A stretch of DNA of 64,000 nucleotides. Origin: MVRV01 sp964646755. GTDB taxonomy: Bacteria > Desulfobacterota > Syntrophia > Syntrophales > Smithellaceae. Shown here one piece after another: positions 1-8,555 of the stretch (positions are counted from its first letter, which is position 1; each line of letters starts with the position of its first letter). The notes beneath the pieces were generated by a model. That model worked only from the letters and a program-made list of their open reading frames with translations, did no database searches and was not told the DNA's origin. A program made the translations under genes and the position numbers. The stretch is taken from positions 113,697 to 177,696 of the forward strand of contig CAZYIE010000002.1 in NCBI GenBank assembly GCA_964646755.1. The letters are read 5' to 3'.

Positions 1-797
1 CCGAGTATTTCCGCATAAATTCGGGCACCCCGCAATTGCGCCGTTTCCAAATCTTCCAAAACCAGCATTGCTCCACCCGCCCCCGGAACAAAACCGCAGG
101 CGGAAGCACTCATCGGCCTCGAGCCGGCAGCCGGATCATCATTATACTTACGGCAGATTACCCGCATGGCGTCAAAACCACCCCAGATATACGGAGAAGC
201 GCCTTCCGAACCACCGGCCACCATGCGGCGGGCTAAGCCCCGCCTTATTCGTCCCACAGCTTCAATGATCGCTTCGTTACCGGTACTGCATGCTGAGGAA
301 TTAGAGGTAACCTGATTGCCGGCAGCAATTAAGCCACCGATCCGGCCACTGGTTCCGCTGTTCATGACCTGTTCAACAATCCGGCTGCCCATCCGCCGGA
401 CCTTGCCTTCATTAATCATCGGCACCACCGTCTGGGCAATGGTGTCCATTCCCCCGATTCCTGATCCGGCAATGACTCCGGTATCCCAATCCACCGTATC
501 ATCGTCACTGTCCGGTATTTTTAAACCGGCATCTCTCCAGGCATCGACCGCCGAGACTGAAGCGTAGCCGATATTATCATTAATGGACAATAGCTTCTCG
601 TGATCAAAATATTCTTTACGAATCTCATCGAAATTTTCCGGCACTCCGGCAATCTGACAGGAAAAATTCAGCTCTCGCAAAAGAGGAATAAAACGAATGC
701 CCGAACGGCCTTCCCGCAAAGCCAGTTCAAAATTATTCAGACCATGAGCATTAGGGGCAACCACACCCATTCCTGTTACCACTACTCTCTTTTTCAT
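1..797 (-). CDS. Beta-ketoacyl-ACP synthase, KAS I/II (FabF) type, C-terminus cut by window edge
   Basis: Condensing enzyme that joins malonyl-ACP to a growing acyl chain by decarboxylative Claisen condensation in the cytoplasm. About 265 N-terminal residues are visible. The start MKKRVVVTGMGVVAPN is typical for the family, and SSACSTGNEAI holds the nucleophilic Cys (about residue 170). The two catalytic His would lie beyond the left edge. The start codon overlaps the stop of the dehydratase upstream by 4 bases (ATGA), so the two are translationally coupled. It is the last visible gene of a seven-gene minus-strand operon. No acyl carrier protein is seen in the window and one may lie further left. 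Whether it serves house-keeping synthesis or a special lipid cannot be told from the sequence. Confidence 0.9.
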   Translation of the reverse strand, partial: MKKRVVVTGMGVVAPNAHGLNNFELALREGRSGIRFIPLLRELNFSCQIAGVPENFDEIRKEYFDHEKLLSINDNIGYASVSAVDAWRDAGLKIPDSDDDTVDWDTGVIAGSGIGGMDTIAQTVVPMINEGKVRRMGSRIVEQVMNSGTSGRIGGLIAAGNQVTSNSSACSTGNEAIIEAVGRIRRGLARRMVAGGSEGASPYIWGGFDAMRVICRKYNDDPAAGSRPMSASACGFVPGAGGAMLVLEDLETAQLRGARIYAEIL

Positions 798-1264
798 TTA
801 GCTACTCCCATTCCGGCTAATTTCCCCTGACAGACGACTTCACTGTTTTCTCTCTCCATAGTTAAATCGACTTTTATAGCCCCTTTGCGAAAATATATTT
901 TTTTGCCTTTCACAATCACCCGTTCACCGGGGGAAACAATACCTCTAAACTCCACGTTGTCGGCCAAAGAAAATAAACTCAAGGGCCCTTGCATCTGACT
1001 CGGTCTGACATTTTTTTGACAAGCTAAAAGATACATCCCGAAAGCAACCACCCCAATTTGCGCCATCGTCTCAATCAGAATCACCCCCGGTGTAATTGGC
1101 TGGCCGGGAAAGTGGCCAAGATAAAAAAATGCATCAGCGCGAAAGCGATAGGCACCGATAATCTCCTCTTCATTCAGATTGATAATTTCATCGATAAAGC
1201 GAAAAGGCTCCTGCTGCGGCACAAGCGCTAAAACCTCACGGATTATGCCGTCATCAGCCACCAT
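794..1264 (-). CDS. 3-hydroxyacyl-ACP dehydratase, FabZ-like hotdog protein
   Basis: Single hotdog-fold domain of about 156 residues that should remove water from 3-hydroxyacyl-ACP. The FabZ/FabA signature GHFPGQPITPGV carries the catalytic His, and the following IETMAQ contains the conserved acid. The start at 1264 (MVADDG) is preferred because a run of six G stands just upstream; an in-frame ATG at 1282 has no clear ribosome binding site. Its start overlaps the end of the ketoreductase gene and its stop overlaps the KAS start, so it is tightly coupled in the operon. The sequence departs from house-keeping FabZ around the core, so a role in a secondary lipid pathway is possible. Confidence 0.85.
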   Translation of the reverse strand: MVADDGIIREVLALVPQQEPFRFIDEIINLNEEEIIGAYRFRADAFFYLGHFPGQPITPGVILIETMAQIGVVAFGMYLLACQKNVRPSQMQGPLSLFSLADNVEFRGIVSPGERVIVKGKKIYFRKGAIKVDLTMERENSEVVCQGKLAGMGVAK

Positions 1265-1982
1265 AAAGCCCCCCGTTAACATGAATTACGCTGCCCGTTA
1301 TATAGCTTCCTTTTTTCGCCAGAAAGGCGACAACTTCCGCGATCTCTTCGGGCTTACCAATGCGATTCAAGGTAATTCCCGCCATAATTTTGCTCTTTAA
1401 CTCTTCAGGCAAGTCTCTGGTCATTTCTGTCTCCACAAAACCCGGGGCAACAGAATTCACTAAGATGTTGCGCCCGCGCAGTTCCTGGGCCAGAGATTTG
1501 GTAAATGCATCCAGCGCCGCTTTTTCCATCGTGTAAGGAATTTGACCGGCATTGCCCATATGGCCGACAACACTCGATATGTTGATGATACGGCCGGATG
1601 AACTCCTAAGCATAAATTGCCGCAGGATTCTTTTAGTCAGATACCAGATGCCCCGGGTCAGAGCCCGTTGCTCATCAAATTGTTCAATTTTCATGGAAAG
1701 AATGTCAGCATTTATCGATTGTCCGGCATTGTTGACTAGAACATCGATCCGGCCGGCATCTGCTTTTAGTCTGGCAACCATTGCTTCAACATCTTCGATA
1801 TTGGCGAGATCTGCTTTAACTAAAAAGCCGTCTTTTATTTCGGCAAGAATTTTTTGCGCCTGCTCGACACTTTTGCGGTAATGAATGCCGACAAAAAAAC
1901 CTTCGGCAGACAACGCGCGACAGCAGGCCGCACCGATACCCGTAGCGCCTCCCGTGACTAAAGCAACCTGTTTATTCATCAT
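1254..1982 (-). CDS. 3-oxoacyl-ACP reductase, FabG-like SDR
   Basis: Short-chain dehydrogenase/reductase of 242 residues, the size of FabG, which reduces 3-oxoacyl-ACP with NAD(P)H. The dinucleotide motif TGGATGIG is near the N-terminus, followed by LVNNAG, the catalytic Ser in ISSVVG and the YxxxK pair in PYTMEKAAL. C-terminal NGGLYGG is typical. An oddity is the usual structural/catalytic Asn (the NLxxVF region of FabG): here the aligned stretch reads RALTRGIWYL, so that Asn seems replaced by Thr. This rests on alignment by eye. The stop overlaps the dehydratase and the start overlaps the KAS III gene by 4 bases. Confidence 0.88.
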   Translation of the reverse strand: MMNKQVALVTGGATGIGAACCRALSAEGFFVGIHYRKSVEQAQKILAEIKDGFLVKADLANIEDVEAMVARLKADAGRIDVLVNNAGQSINADILSMKIEQFDEQRALTRGIWYLTKRILRQFMLRSSSGRIINISSVVGHMGNAGQIPYTMEKAALDAFTKSLAQELRGRNILVNSVAPGFVETEMTRDLPEELKSKIMAGITLNRIGKPEEIAEVVAFLAKKGSYITGSVIHVNGGLYGG

Positions 1983-2980
1983 TTTCCAACTCCTACTTCC
2001 AGCATCATGTATGCCCAGCTAAGCCCGGCCCCAACCATAACCATGGCAATATTATCGCCTGGCTTAAGATTGTCCCACTGCATGCTTAAAACCGAGGGAG
2101 AACCGCAACAGGCCGTGTTGCCGAATTCCTCAACGTTATACCAGTGATTTTCCGGTGCTATTTCTCCGCGTTCACAGACATTTTTCAACATCATTAAATT
2201 GGCCTGATGCCCGATAAAAATAAACCGCGAGGCATCGGCTGCATAAGAATCCTGCAGCAGTTTCAGGCAGTCTGTCGTTGTCCGGATGGCAAATCCCTGG
2301 ACGGCTCGACCATCCTGATGAAATTTCCAATCCCAATCAATACCGACTTTTCTCCAACCGGAAGGCCGGGAATCAAAACCACCGCTGACGAAAACGGCAC
2401 GCGCGGGAATCTTCGTTGAGACGACTGCGGCAATAGCTCCATCACCGAAAAGGATAGAGTTACCACGGTCGGAATAATTGAGCGATTTGGTCATCGATTC
2501 CGTATTGACCACTAAAACGTACGACGGCATGGTTTCCGGTTGCATTCGTAAAAGAAAATTTATATTCATACCAAAAGTTGCGCAGGCGGCGTTCAAATCA
2601 AAGCAAGGCACTTCCATGCCCAATTCTGCAGCAACCGCTGCCGCTTCTGCCGGGGTGACATTATCCGGCGAAGAAGTACCAGCTATAAGAAGGCCAATAT
2701 CTTCTGTCTTTATTCCGGCACGAAGCATGGCCATGCGGGCGGCAGCCGCGCCCATTTGCGCATTTTTGTAAAGGCGCACGGCAAAAGCATTCTGCGGATT
2801 AACATTCTTCGTTTGCTTGATATAATCCAGCGGCAAAATTGTTCGGCGATTCTGAATGCCTACTCTCTCCAGAATCCATTCATTAGTCGTCCCTATATCC
2901 AGGTCTTCTAAAAATTTATTGGAAATAATATTCTCGGGATGAAAATGTCCCATCGAATGCAGATAAAGCACGCTAAACAA
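1979..2980 (-). CDS. Ketoacyl-ACP synthase III, FabH-like
   Basis: Initiating condensing enzyme that joins an acyl-CoA starter to malonyl-ACP. The 333-residue protein has the complete FabH triad: Cys in LNAACATFG, His in FIGHQAN and Asn in EFGNTACCGSPS. The N-terminal MGHFHPENIISNKFLEDL matches the family's opening strand, and the usual DGAIAAVV region is present. The gene overlaps its neighbours on both sides (4 and 8 bases), so it is part of the same operon. Which starter unit it uses is not visible. The acyl-CoA dehydrogenase next door hints that a non-standard or unsaturated starter may be made locally; this is inference. Confidence 0.88.
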   Translation of the reverse strand: MFSVLYLHSMGHFHPENIISNKFLEDLDIGTTNEWILERVGIQNRRTILPLDYIKQTKNVNPQNAFAVRLYKNAQMGAAAARMAMLRAGIKTEDIGLLIAGTSSPDNVTPAEAAAVAAELGMEVPCFDLNAACATFGMNINFLLRMQPETMPSYVLVVNTESMTKSLNYSDRGNSILFGDGAIAAVVSTKIPARAVFVSGGFDSRPSGWRKVGIDWDWKFHQDGRAVQGFAIRTTTDCLKLLQDSYAADASRFIFIGHQANLMMLKNVCERGEIAPENHWYNVEEFGNTACCGSPSVLSMQWDNLKPGDNIAMVMVGAGLSWAYMMLEVGVGK

Positions 2981-4172
2981 TCTCCCGGCCGATAATCATA
3001 TTCTGCACTTCCCGAGTGCCTTCATAAATATCGACAATATGGGCATCACGGGCGAGCTTCGATATTTCATACTCGGTCGTAAAACCGTAACCACCGTGCA
3101 AATGCAGACCCTCTGTCGAACAGAAAATAGCCGCTTCCGCTGCCGTATTTTTCGCCAACGACGCATAAATTCCGGCATCTCCGGCATTTTCCTGGATTTT
3201 GCAGGCTGCCTTGAAAAGAGCCAGTTCGGCCAGCTCTACTTTTTTCCACATGGACGTAAGAGTATCTCTGGCGACAGGAAGATCACAAATCCGCGAGCCA
3301 AATTGTTTGCGCTCCCGGGTGTAATCGAGCGTGAGAGCCAGCGCTCTTTTTGCCAATCCTAAGCCGATGGCCGCTACCATTGGGCGGGCATAATCCAGAA
3401 CATCAACTATATATTTAAACCCAAATCTTCTGTCCCCGATAATTTGATCCGGCGCAATCACCACATCTTCAAAAGTTACACTGGCCGTATTGGAAAGACG
3501 CTGCCCCAGTTTATCTTCGGGTTTGCCGATAATAATTTTGCCGCCAGTCGGCAACACTATATCCCGTGTTTTGTTGCCGATATCCGGAATTTCTGCCGCA
3601 GTTACCGGATCAACCGGAATAACAACACAAGCCATAAAGTTACTCGTTGGTTTTCCGACTTTACAAAGAACAGTATATTGTGAAGCATAGGAAGCATTGG
3701 TAATGAAACATTTGGAGCCATTCAAAATGTAGGAACCGTCATCCCGCTTGCCGATAAATGAGGTCATCATAGAATTATCCGAACCGGCAGCAGGCTCCGT
3801 CAAACAAAAAGATGCCAGAATCGGCTGCTCGGTAAAAGGCCGCAGAAATCTTTCTTTTTGTTCCTGGGTCCCATGCCGGGCGATCACTACGTTGGCCAAA
3901 TCGTTGCACATGGCCGACGTGGAAATGCCTGTATCGCCATAGGAGATCTCTTCGATAATCAGCGCCGAAGAGATAACATCGATTGCAAAACCTTTAATAG
4001 ATTCCGGAATGCATAAATTGATAATACCCATTTCCCAGGATTTAACAATTACCGGCCAGGGAAACTTGTGGGCTTTTTCCATCTCCAGAATGTGGAGTGT
4101 AATCTCATTTTTCACCAGTTTCCGCACCGTATCCACATACATTAACTGATTTTCATTCAAGCTAAAGTCCAT
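2973..4172 (-). CDS. Acyl-CoA dehydrogenase family protein
   Basis: FAD-dependent acyl-CoA dehydrogenase of 399 residues with the full family layout: alpha-helical N-domain, middle beta-domain with CLTEPAAGSDNS, and a C-terminal helical domain with RKQFG and DIYEGTREVQNMII. The Glu of YEGT is in the position of the catalytic base of short/medium-chain enzymes. It should introduce or remove a 2,3-double bond in an acyl thioester. Its presence inside a fatty-acid-synthesis operon, coupled to a KAS III gene by an 8-base overlap, suggests it acts on a product or precursor of this pathway rather than in beta-oxidation. No electron-transfer flavoprotein genes are adjacent. Confidence 0.92.
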   Translation of the reverse strand: MDFSLNENQLMYVDTVRKLVKNEITLHILEMEKAHKFPWPVIVKSWEMGIINLCIPESIKGFAIDVISSALIIEEISYGDTGISTSAMCNDLANVVIARHGTQEQKERFLRPFTEQPILASFCLTEPAAGSDNSMMTSFIGKRDDGSYILNGSKCFITNASYASQYTVLCKVGKPTSNFMACVVIPVDPVTAAEIPDIGNKTRDIVLPTGGKIIIGKPEDKLGQRLSNTASVTFEDVVIAPDQIIGDRRFGFKYIVDVLDYARPMVAAIGLGLAKRALALTLDYTRERKQFGSRICDLPVARDTLTSMWKKVELAELALFKAACKIQENAGDAGIYASLAKNTAAEAAIFCSTEGLHLHGGYGFTTEYEISKLARDAHIVDIYEGTREVQNMIIGREIV

Positions 4173-4265
4173 TTTATAAAACCTTTCCTGTTGTATTTAA
4201 TTCCGTGCTAAGAGATATGCTACAAAGGATATCTCTATTTCACAACCAATCTTTTCACCACCCTA

Positions 4266-5711
4266 TCATGCGGCTACTTTTTTCTGAGGGAGGTGTTCTC
4301 TTTCTGAACCGGCAACGAGATCGGCTCCATACTTTTTCTGCAAGAACTCCTCCACTGTTGCAGGGTATAAAATATAAGCGAGGACGTCTTCATCGGTGCG
4401 CGCTAGACTCCCCATGTGTTTTTTTGCTTCGGCAATTTCCGGCAACAGATAGTCAGCCGGCCTTCCTTTGACCTGCTCCTGGCCGCGTTTGTCGTTTTTC
4501 AAAATCACTTTGGCCAGTTCTAATTTGATGGGAAGCGGAGTTTTTCCGTACAATCCCAGAACCAGATCCTTGAGTTGATTGGTAACTTTTGTGTAGCGCC
4601 CGAAAAGTACGTTTAATACGGCCTGGGCGCCGATAATTTGGGAAACCGGCGTTACCAAAGGAGGACAGCCCATGTCATTGCGTGTCAGCTCCACTTCTTC
4701 GTAAATCTCCTCCAACCGATCCAAGGCTTTCATTTCCTTCAGTTGGCCGATCAAATTAGAAATCATGCCTCCGGGAATTTGATGAGCCAGGACGCCACTA
4801 TCAATGATGGAGAGTTTATGGTTAGCCAGATGATGATTATACTTGGGGGCAATGCTTTCCAAATGCTCCCCTAAGACCAGCAATTTACGCAAATCCATTC
4901 CGGTGGCACGTTTGGTTCCTCTCAGAGCTGCCACCAGAGGCTCAATTGCCGGCATGGAAGTTCTCAAGGCAAAAGGGGCAAGGCAGGTATCGACAATGTC
5001 AACACCGGCTTCGATAGCTTTTAAATATGTCATACTGGCCATTCCGCTGGTATAGTGGGTATGCAGCTGTAGCGGCACTTTAATTTCTTTTTTCAAGGCA
5101 GTAAATAAATCATAGGCATCGTAAGGAGAAAGCATCCCCGCCATATCTTTAATACAGACTGTATCCGCCCCCATCTGCTCGAGTTCTTGCGCTTTGCTGA
5201 CATAATAATTCAGATTATAGACATTGCCGCCCAAACCGCCTTCAGTCAGCGAATAACAAACAGCTCCCTGAAAATGGTGACCGTTAGCTTTTATCCTTTC
5301 CACACAGGTTTCGATGTTGCGAAAATCATTTAAGGCATCAAAACAACGGAAAATATCAATACCGATTTCACAGGCCTTATCGACAAACGCGCGAACTACG
5401 TCATCGGCATAATGACGGTAACCCACTAAATTCTGTCCACGCAACAGCATCGAAAAAGGAGTTTTAGTAATATATTTCTTTAATATTTTTGGCCTCATCC
5501 AGGGATCTTCACCCAGAAAGCGATGCATTGCATCAAAGGTTGCTCCACCCCATACTTCGATTGCCCAAAAGCCGCAGTTATCCATTTGTTCAGCAATAGG
5601 AATCATATCTTCCGTTTTCATGCGGGTGGCATAGATTGATTGATGTCCGTCACGGAAAGTATTGTCTTGAATCCTCACGGGATTAGTCGTCATCATATTT
5701 ACATTTTTCAA
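4266..5711 (-). CDS. Biotin-dependent carboxyltransferase subunit (PycB/OadA/5S transcarboxylase type) without a biotinyl domain
   Basis: HMGL-like TIM barrel followed by the conserved carboxyltransferase domain, as in oxaloacetate decarboxylase alpha, pyruvate carboxylase subunit B and the 5S subunit of transcarboxylase. Visible landmarks are QDNTFRDGHQS, the carbamylated-Lys motif CIKDMAGML and the metal-binding LQLHTHYTSG. It ends at about 480 residues with no biotinyl MKM domain, so it needs a separate biotin carrier not seen in the window. A TTG at 5711 is taken as the start because AAAGGAG stands 5 to 6 bases upstream; ATG codons at 5696 and 5693 would be too far from it. In this operon it could move carboxyl groups to or from a malonyl or methylmalonyl thioester; that is inference. 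Confidence 0.85.
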   Translation of the reverse strand: MKNVNMMTTNPVRIQDNTFRDGHQSIYATRMKTEDMIPIAEQMDNCGFWAIEVWGGATFDAMHRFLGEDPWMRPKILKKYITKTPFSMLLRGQNLVGYRHYADDVVRAFVDKACEIGIDIFRCFDALNDFRNIETCVERIKANGHHFQGAVCYSLTEGGLGGNVYNLNYYVSKAQELEQMGADTVCIKDMAGMLSPYDAYDLFTALKKEIKVPLQLHTHYTSGMASMTYLKAIEAGVDIVDTCLAPFALRTSMPAIEPLVAALRGTKRATGMDLRKLLVLGEHLESIAPKYNHHLANHKLSIIDSGVLAHQIPGGMISNLIGQLKEMKALDRLEEIYEEVELTRNDMGCPPLVTPVSQIIGAQAVLNVLFGRYTKVTNQLKDLVLGLYGKTPLPIKLELAKVILKNDKRGQEQVKGRPADYLLPEIAEAKKHMGSLARTDEDVLAYILYPATVEEFLQKKYGADLVAGSEREHLPQKKVAA

Positions 5712-5735
5712 AGCTACTCCTTTATTCCTGTGCAA

Positions 5736-6686
5736 TTATTTTGCGCCGGCAAAGACTTTTTGGGCTGCCGAAAGCCCGGTAATTGACTGGCAGACGACGT
5801 TAATTGTCTTGAAGAATTCACGAAGGGGCCGACCGGGCCCGATTTCATAAACGTTCGTGGAACGGGTAGCCAAACCTTGCATATTTTCACGCCAGTTTAC
5901 TGTATTGCTGATCTGACTGACTAGATTTTGAATTATTTTGGTCACTGAATCCGAATGGAATGCACCGGTGAAATTGGATGTTACTTGCACAGCATGCTCC
6001 GGAACTAATCCGCGACCTGCTTCTTTTAATGTCCAGAAAAAAGATTCCTCGATTGTCTTCATGAAACGGCTGTGAAAGGGAGCACTGACATTTAAGGGAA
6101 CAAACCGAAACGGCTTTTCCCCTCCCAGAGCCTGCGACAATCTTTTTTCAGCTTGCGGCATGGCCGCTGCCTCGCCACTGATGACAACCTGATTTATCGA
6201 ATTAATATTAGCGACATCGATAGGTAATCCTCTCAATATTTCACTAAGCTTTTTGGCATCAAGACCTTCGGAGATTACTGCCGACATGCCGCCCACTCCC
6301 ACAGGAACTGCCTCTTGCATCAATTTACCGCGAGCTTGCACAATCGTCAGCAATCGGGCAAAGGGCATAACGCGTGCGGCCACAAGCGCTGTGAACTCAC
6401 CTAAAGAATGTCCGCCGAAATACTGCGGCGCAAAATTATAACGCTCAACTAAGCCGCGATACATAGCTGTTTCCGTGGCTAAAATGCAGGGCTGGGCATA
6501 TTCGGTAAGGTTGATCTTTTCATCTTCACCAAAGCACATGGCAGCAACGTCCCAGCCCAATGTATCAGAAGCTTCCTGGTAAGTTTCGCGGCATACGGAA
6601 ATTTGTTCATAAAATTCTTTTCCCATCCCCGGTCGCTGCGATCCCTGTCCCGGAAAGACAACCGCAATGCATTTATTTTCATCCAT
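5736..6686 (-). CDS. fabD: Malonyl-CoA:ACP transacylase
   Basis: Transfers malonyl groups from CoA to acyl carrier protein, supplying the extender unit to the condensing enzymes downstream. The 316-residue protein begins MDENKCIAVVFPGQGSQRPGMG, the family's N-terminal motif, and has GHSLGEFTAL with the catalytic Ser. The His-containing segment NVSAPFHSRFM is also present. The start at 6686 is fixed by a good GGGAGG ribosome binding site; an open stretch extends upstream to 6791 but lacks family similarity. It is the first gene of the operon, so the promoter should lie in 6687-6978. Confidence 0.92.
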   Translation of the reverse strand: MDENKCIAVVFPGQGSQRPGMGKEFYEQISVCRETYQEASDTLGWDVAAMCFGEDEKINLTEYAQPCILATETAMYRGLVERYNFAPQYFGGHSLGEFTALVAARVMPFARLLTIVQARGKLMQEAVPVGVGGMSAVISEGLDAKKLSEILRGLPIDVANINSINQVVISGEAAAMPQAEKRLSQALGGEKPFRFVPLNVSAPFHSRFMKTIEESFFWTLKEAGRGLVPEHAVQVTSNFTGAFHSDSVTKIIQNLVSQISNTVNWRENMQGLATRSTNVYEIGPGRPLREFFKTINVVCQSITGLSAAQKVFAGAK

Positions 6687-6978
6687 GGCCAACCTCCCTA
6701 CCGTATCGATAAATCTTGTAAACAATAATTTATGTTTAATGCAAATGCCCCAGGAACAGCAGTATCTATGCCAAGAGGCCATTTCCGGCAATAAAGAGAC
6801 AACATATTGAAGTCATTATAATTAAACTGGAACAGATACTAAGGGGAATCTTCCGGAAAACACATATTTTGCGTAATGGGATTCACGGGTGCGTAAAGCG
6901 CTTCGCACCAGATGAGACATTTCCTTCCAATATTATTTTTAGTTGGCTTTTTTAACTTCTGCACGTTATTAAGAACGA
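6687..6978. promoter_or_regulatory. Divergent intergenic region between the fab-like operon and the kinase gene
   Basis: No gene is seen here. A TATAAT sequence at 6817-6822 on the plus strand, with its near-mirror at 6815-6820 on the minus strand, could serve as a -10 box for either direction, but no convincing -35 partner is visible. Assignment is weak. Confidence 0.25.
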
Positions 6979-8502
6979 ATGGATACGTTTACACTTACGG
7001 CAACAAGTTTTATTATTGCTGTTTCTTTAATTATAACCGGCAGGAAAGATAAATTGCAGGCGTCTTTTGTCGGTCTTTGTCTTGCTATTTTTGTTTTCCA
7101 GGTCGGCGTTTTTTTTCGGAATATTTTCATGTCTCCTTTCTGGACTAATATTGAATATCTGGGCATTCTGGCAATTGCTCCTTGTGCTTTCTGGTTTTTC
7201 CGCCAGCTGACGAAAAACAAATCCATTGTGACGCGGGGGTTTATTGTCTTTTCCGTTTTATTGAGTTTGCTTAGCGCTCTTTCCCTTTTTACCCCGCTGC
7301 CCCGGTGGCCCAGCTTCAATCCGTTCATAGTGTCCTATGTTTTTGCCACACTGGGATTGTGTTACATCACCTTTGTCCGCTATGTAAATAAATTACCCCC
7401 CAGCATGGAAAAAAAGCGGCTCGGTTATTTGCTTTTCGCCTGCCCGATTGCGTTTTTTCTCTGCAGCATTGATTTGCTGCATTATTTTAGTTTTAATTTT
7501 CCGCCGATATCCGGAATTGTCTTATCAGCGCTGCTTTACCTCATTCTACTGATTGTCGCCTACCCGCAGCTCCATGAGCTGCACGACTTCTTTGCCCGCG
7601 CGCTCGTCATTTTTGTCAGCACCTTCTGCGGTATGATTATTTTTTATTTCGCCGCCGGATTCTTCAGTAACAGCCAATTGCCGTCTTTTACCAGCATTCT
7701 TATGGCATCATTTTTAATTGCCATTTCCCTTTCCCCGGTCCGAATAATTTTGAAAAGAATCTTCAGTTTCTTTTATCCGGAAAGCAAAAATGTCTTTACG
7801 TCACTATATGAATTTGATGAAAAGCTGGAGCGGGAAAAATCCATGCTGCTTGCGGAAATGGCGCCGGTATTTGCCCATGAAATTCGCAATCCATTAGGTT
7901 CGATCAAGGGCGCCGCCCAGTATCTGAAAACAGAAGCTGTCACGGAAGAACAGCATAAGCTCTTTGATGTCATTATTGAAGAAACAAACAGACTCAATGC
8001 CGTCGTCAGTCAATTTCTAGATTATGCCCGCCCTTATACCCTCAAGCTCAAATCGCAAAACATCAATACGCTTATTTCCAGGGCTATCTCCATTATTGCC
8101 GCCAACGAACTGGCCGGAAAAATTTCTCTTGAGCAGGAATTATGTAATGGGTTGCCGGAAGTGGAAGTTGATGAGCAGCAGTTGATGCAGGTGATATTAA
8201 ATATAGCTCTCAACGCCATTGAATCAATGCCCCAAGGGGGTACACTGACTTTCCGCACATCCAAAATTGAAACCAGCGCCGGTAATATAATCGGGATAAC
8301 AATCCGCGACACCGGCCAGGGCATGAACAAAGAAGCTCTGAAAAATATTTTTAAACCTTTTCACACAACGAAAGAAAGAGGTGCGGGCTTGGGTCTGGCT
8401 ATTTGCCAGAAAATAATCAAAGAACATGGCGGCCTGATTCGGGTAAAATCACTTCCCGGGCAGGGAAGCGTTTTTTTCATCCGTCTTAATGCCGCAAGCT
8501 GA
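6979..8502 (+). CDS. Membrane-bound sensor histidine kinase, NtrB/AtoS-like catalytic part
   Basis: Sensor kinase of 507 residues. The first 270 or so residues form about seven to eight hydrophobic segments with no large periplasmic domain, resembling the 7TM-type sensors seen in PEP-CTERM/PrsK-like and related kinases. The cytoplasmic part has an H-box FAHEIRNPLGSIKGAAQYL with phospho-accepting His near residue 300, an N-box NIALNAIESMPQGG, G1 DTGQGM and G2 GAGLGLAI. It probably phosphorylates the response regulator encoded 53 bases downstream. The membrane-embedded sensor suggests a lipid or membrane-linked signal, but the ligand is unknown. Confidence 0.92.
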   Translation: MDTFTLTATSFIIAVSLIITGRKDKLQASFVGLCLAIFVFQVGVFFRNIFMSPFWTNIEYLGILAIAPCAFWFFRQLTKNKSIVTRGFIVFSVLLSLLSALSLFTPLPRWPSFNPFIVSYVFATLGLCYITFVRYVNKLPPSMEKKRLGYLLFACPIAFFLCSIDLLHYFSFNFPPISGIVLSALLYLILLIVAYPQLHELHDFFARALVIFVSTFCGMIIFYFAAGFFSNSQLPSFTSILMASFLIAISLSPVRIILKRIFSFFYPESKNVFTSLYEFDEKLEREKSMLLAEMAPVFAHEIRNPLGSIKGAAQYLKTEAVTEEQHKLFDVIIEETNRLNAVVSQFLDYARPYTLKLKSQNINTLISRAISIIAANELAGKISLEQELCNGLPEVEVDEQQLMQVILNIALNAIESMPQGGTLTFRTSKIETSAGNIIGITIRDTGQGMNKEALKNIFKPFHTTKERGAGLGLAICQKIIKEHGGLIRVKSLPGQGSVFFIRLNAAS

Positions 8503-8555
8503 TTTTTTACATTATGCAGCTTGATTTAAAATCCAACCCATAATAGTTATAGCAT

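Noticed and set aside
6969..7328. 119-codon open frame opposite the histidine kinase start
   Set aside because: Antisense to a well-supported kinase, with no ribosome binding site and composition of a shadow frame.
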